A stretch of DNA of 7,498 nucleotides, from positions 1 through 7,498 of the forward strand of contig CALVPO010000071.1 in the NCBI GenBank assembly GCA_944351345.1. The letters run 5' to 3'. This document shows, one piece after another, positions 5,854-7,498 of this stretch. The translations under genes were made by a program, and so were the position numbers. Positions within the stretch are counted from its first letter, which is position 1. Each line of letters begins with the position of its first letter. Source of the stretch: an uncultured Bacilli bacterium. Lineage in GTDB: Bacteria; Bacillota_I; Bacilli_A; RF39; UBA660. The notes beneath the pieces were generated by a model. It saw only the letters and a program-made list of their open reading frames with translations, had not been told where the DNA came from and ran no database searches.

Positions 5854-6508
5854 AATTAAGTTCACTAGTAAGTTTTCCATAATAATCATCAGGGTTTACA
5901 ACACTACCTTTATAATAAAGTTCAAAATGTAAATGATTTCCCAAATCACGACTAATATTATTTTCCCCACTAACACCAATTATAGCACCTTGACCTACAT
6001 TATCATTAACTTTAAAATCAACAGTTCCCATACTTTGATATACACTAACTAAATCATTACTATGTTTAATCTTTACAGTCTTACCCATAATTTCATCGTC
6101 AACTATCTCAGTAATAACACCATCAAGAATACTTACAACCTCAAACTCAGCATCACTAGCATAATCTATACCAGAATTTTGCATATAAGTATCACCATAG
6201 TAAAGTATAGATTCTTCTTGACTAGCATTATCCGCTTGATAATCATAATAATTCTTAACTACCTTTACCTTTTCATTTACATAAGGCTTAATTATTTGAG
6301 GTTCAGTATTAACAACTGGCATATCATTAGTAACATCTGTATCTTCACTAACAACATCTTCTACTTCCTCTACCTCAGTAACATCCTCACTTTTAAACAC
6401 AACATTATTAATAATTCTTTCTATAAAATAAACACTAGTAAGAAGCATAGCAAGAGACAAAATATAAACTGCTGGCACCACAAATGGTTTTAACTTTCTT
6501 TTTTTCAT
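5852..6508 (-). CDS. spoIIQ: SpoIIQ, forespore engulfment protein with degenerate LytM/M23 domain
   Basis: Forespore membrane protein that meets SpoIIIAH from the mother cell across the intermembrane space, forming the engulfment zipper and feeding channel. Layout over 218 residues: basic N-terminus, one membrane segment (about 9-29), an acidic linker rich in Glu/Asp/Val (about 40-60), then an extracellular M23/LytM domain (about 100-210). The HLH motif (192-194), His149 and Asp115 are present. The first metal-ligand histidine, expected in an HxGxD block, is Asn111 in NSGID (111-115). Bacillus SpoIIQ likewise lacks this histidine, whereas Clostridioides difficile keeps it, so the protein is probably structural and not an active peptidase. 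The N-terminal VPAVYILS (11-18) also resembles Bacillus SpoIIQ. ATG at 6508 follows GAGG with nine bases between. The gene starts 50 bases after spoIID and ends in a terminator hairpin. Confidence 0.93.
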   Translation of the reverse strand: MKKRKLKPFVVPAVYILSLAMLLTSVYFIERIINNVVFKSEDVTEVEEVEDVVSEDTDVTNDMPVVNTEPQIIKPYVNEKVKVVKNYYDYQADNASQEESILYYGDTYMQNSGIDYASDAEFEVVSILDGVITEIVDDEIMGKTVKIKHSNDLVSVYQSMGTVDFKVNDNVGQGAIIGVSGENNISRDLGNHLHFELYYKGSVVNPDDYYGKLTSELN

Positions 6509-6527
6509 CTTTTTTCACCTCTACTCT

Positions 6528-6558
6528 AATTATTTACGAGTATTGGTATTTTTATACA
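6528..6558 (-). promoter_or_regulatory. Candidate sigma-F/sigma-G type promoter for spoIIQ
   Basis: On the minus strand TGTATA (6558-6553) fits the forespore -35 consensus wGyATA, and 15 bases later GTAAATAATT (6537-6528) partly fits the -10 consensus GGnnAnAhTR. The start would be near 6521, giving a leader of about 13 bases. The -35 box lies immediately after the spoIID stop. SpoIIQ is made in the forespore and SpoIID in the mother cell, so a separate promoter here is expected biologically. The -10 match is imperfect. Confidence 0.45.
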
Positions 6559-7497
6559 CTAATTTTCAATTTTTTTTAATTTTGTACCAGTATAATAATG
6601 AGCAAGTATTTCGTCATATTTATATCCAGCCTTTGCCAATCCATAAGTACCATATTGACTCATCCCTACACCATGTCCATATCCTTTAGTTTTAATAATA
6701 ACTTCATCACCATCTTGTACCATAGAAAAATCTGTAGACCTAATCTTAAGCTTAGTATAAACATCTCTTCCCGTAAACTTAACTCCATTAATTTTCAAAC
6801 TAATAATCCTGTTACTAGAACTTCTTTCCAATACTTCAACTTCTAATTTATCACTATCATCAAGTCCCAATTTCGATAACACTTCATCTAAACTAAACTT
6901 AGAAGTATAATTAAAAGTACTTGAAACTTTCTCATCCCAACTAGAATCAACACTCTGAAGATAAGGAACATCCTCAGAAAAAACAACCTGACTATCCTCA
7001 GTATAACCATTACTAGTTGAAAAAAACATTGTATTAGCAACTTCTCCATTATATTCCAAATACTCCATAGAAGTCTCATTAACAGCCTCTCTTACTTTAT
7101 TAATATAACTAACATACTTACTCCCCCACTTTTCCTTTAAATCATCATCATCTAAATAAACTTGATTACTAGTAGTATCAAGAACATCATAGCTACCATT
7201 TTTATTATCATTAATTTTCTTTAAAGCATAACTCCTACTAGCAACCGCCTGTGCCTTCAAAGCCTCAATATCAAAACTAACAGGCATCTCCCCTCCAACA
7301 ACCCCAACAACATATTCTTCCAATCTAATACTATCAAGTCTATTCTTATCAACTCTCTTAACCCTAATCAAAATATTAGAAACATAATCTAACTTAATTT
7401 CCACCTCATCTAATATTTTAACCTCTTTATTAAAAAAAATAACAACAAAAAAAGGAATAATTAATACTACTACGGTGATTATTATTAATTTTCTCAT
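6559..7497 (-). CDS. spoIID: Stage II sporulation protein SpoIID, lytic transglycosylase
   Basis: Membrane-anchored peptidoglycan lytic transglycosylase of the SpoIID-SpoIIM-SpoIIP engulfment machine. It cleaves glycan strands whose stem peptides were removed by SpoIIP, on the mother-cell side. The 312 residues begin with a single membrane anchor (about 4-22). The catalytic block LEEYVVGVVGGEMP (59-72) contains the presumed catalytic Glu70 and continues into ALKAQAVASRSYAL (79-92). Further family blocks are STSNGYTEDS (160-169), PYLQSVDSSWD (178-188) and the C-terminal GYGHGVGMSQYG (272-283). The ATG at 7497 is one base from the window edge, so its ribosome binding site and promoter cannot be seen. 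The membrane anchor follows at once, so this start is likely, but a few more upstream residues cannot be excluded. spoIIQ follows after 50 bases with no terminator visible between them. Confidence 0.95.
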   Translation of the reverse strand: MRKLIIITVVVLIIPFFVVIFFNKEVKILDEVEIKLDYVSNILIRVKRVDKNRLDSIRLEEYVVGVVGGEMPVSFDIEALKAQAVASRSYALKKINDNKNGSYDVLDTTSNQVYLDDDDLKEKWGSKYVSYINKVREAVNETSMEYLEYNGEVANTMFFSTSNGYTEDSQVVFSEDVPYLQSVDSSWDEKVSSTFNYTSKFSLDEVLSKLGLDDSDKLEVEVLERSSSNRIISLKINGVKFTGRDVYTKLKIRSTDFSMVQDGDEVIIKTKGYGHGVGMSQYGTYGLAKAGYKYDEILAHYYTGTKLKKIEN

Positions 7498-7498
7498 A

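Noticed and set aside
6062..6493. Long plus-strand open frame antisense to spoIIQ
   Set aside because: Its translation is an Ile/Asn/Tyr-rich low-complexity string. It is fully opposite spoIIQ, which has clear family motifs.
6598..7079. Open frames inside spoIID (plus strand 6598-6846, minus strand 6888-7079)
   Set aside because: Both are other-frame shadows of spoIID, which carries all the SpoIID family blocks.
1..7498. Mollicutes-type code (TGA as Trp), suggested by the AT-rich, Mbl-bearing context
   Set aside because: TGA terminates the radical SAM gene and ecfA2 at positions expected from family length, and Trp residues are encoded by TGG.

Overview
The window reads as a piece of a low-GC, spore-forming member of the Bacillota. 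It is strongly AT-rich, all nine genes lie on the minus strand, the Shine-Dalgarno sequences are of the GGAGG type, and four genes are recognisable members of the endospore/cell-wall set. TGA is used as a stop (radical SAM gene, ecfA2) and tryptophan is encoded by TGG, so the genetic code is the standard bacterial one and not the Mollicutes one. An Mbl-type MreB and a SpoIIQ that has lost its first metal-ligand histidine, as in Bacillus, lean towards the Bacilli side; this is inference, and a divergent Clostridia-like lineage is not excluded.

In the direction of transcription (high to low coordinates), the first block is spoIID (7497-6559), spoIIQ (6508-5852), spoIIID (5784-5527) and mbl/mreB (5473-4478). 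SpoIID cuts peptidoglycan during engulfment from the mother-cell side. SpoIIQ is the forespore half of the engulfment channel/zipper. SpoIIID is a mother-cell DNA-binding regulator, and Mbl is the cell-elongation filament. A hairpin terminator overlaps the spoIIQ stop, and a candidate forespore (sigma-F/G type) promoter sits between spoIID and spoIIQ.

The second block, ecfA1-ecfA2-ecfT-truA (4406-1326), is a tightly coupled operon for the energising module of an ECF vitamin/metal transporter plus the tRNA pseudouridine synthase TruA. It has a very good housekeeping promoter just upstream, whose predicted transcript begins almost at the ribosome binding site. In most Bacillota this quartet sits between rplQ and rplM-rpsI; here neither flank is ribosomal. 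A hairpin terminator follows truA.

The third part is a single radical-SAM gene of the PflA-like (COG1313-type) family (1077-187), with its own candidate promoter, followed by an AT-rich 186-base non-coding end.

I see no new multi-gene system. The most unusual signal is in the ECF module. The two ATPases have lost different catalytic motifs in a complementary way (EcfA1: Q-loop, signature, Walker B glutamate; EcfA2: switch histidine), ecfT has a weak second coupling motif, and ecfT carries a 16-base T homopolymer inside its coding sequence. No substrate-binding S component is in the window.
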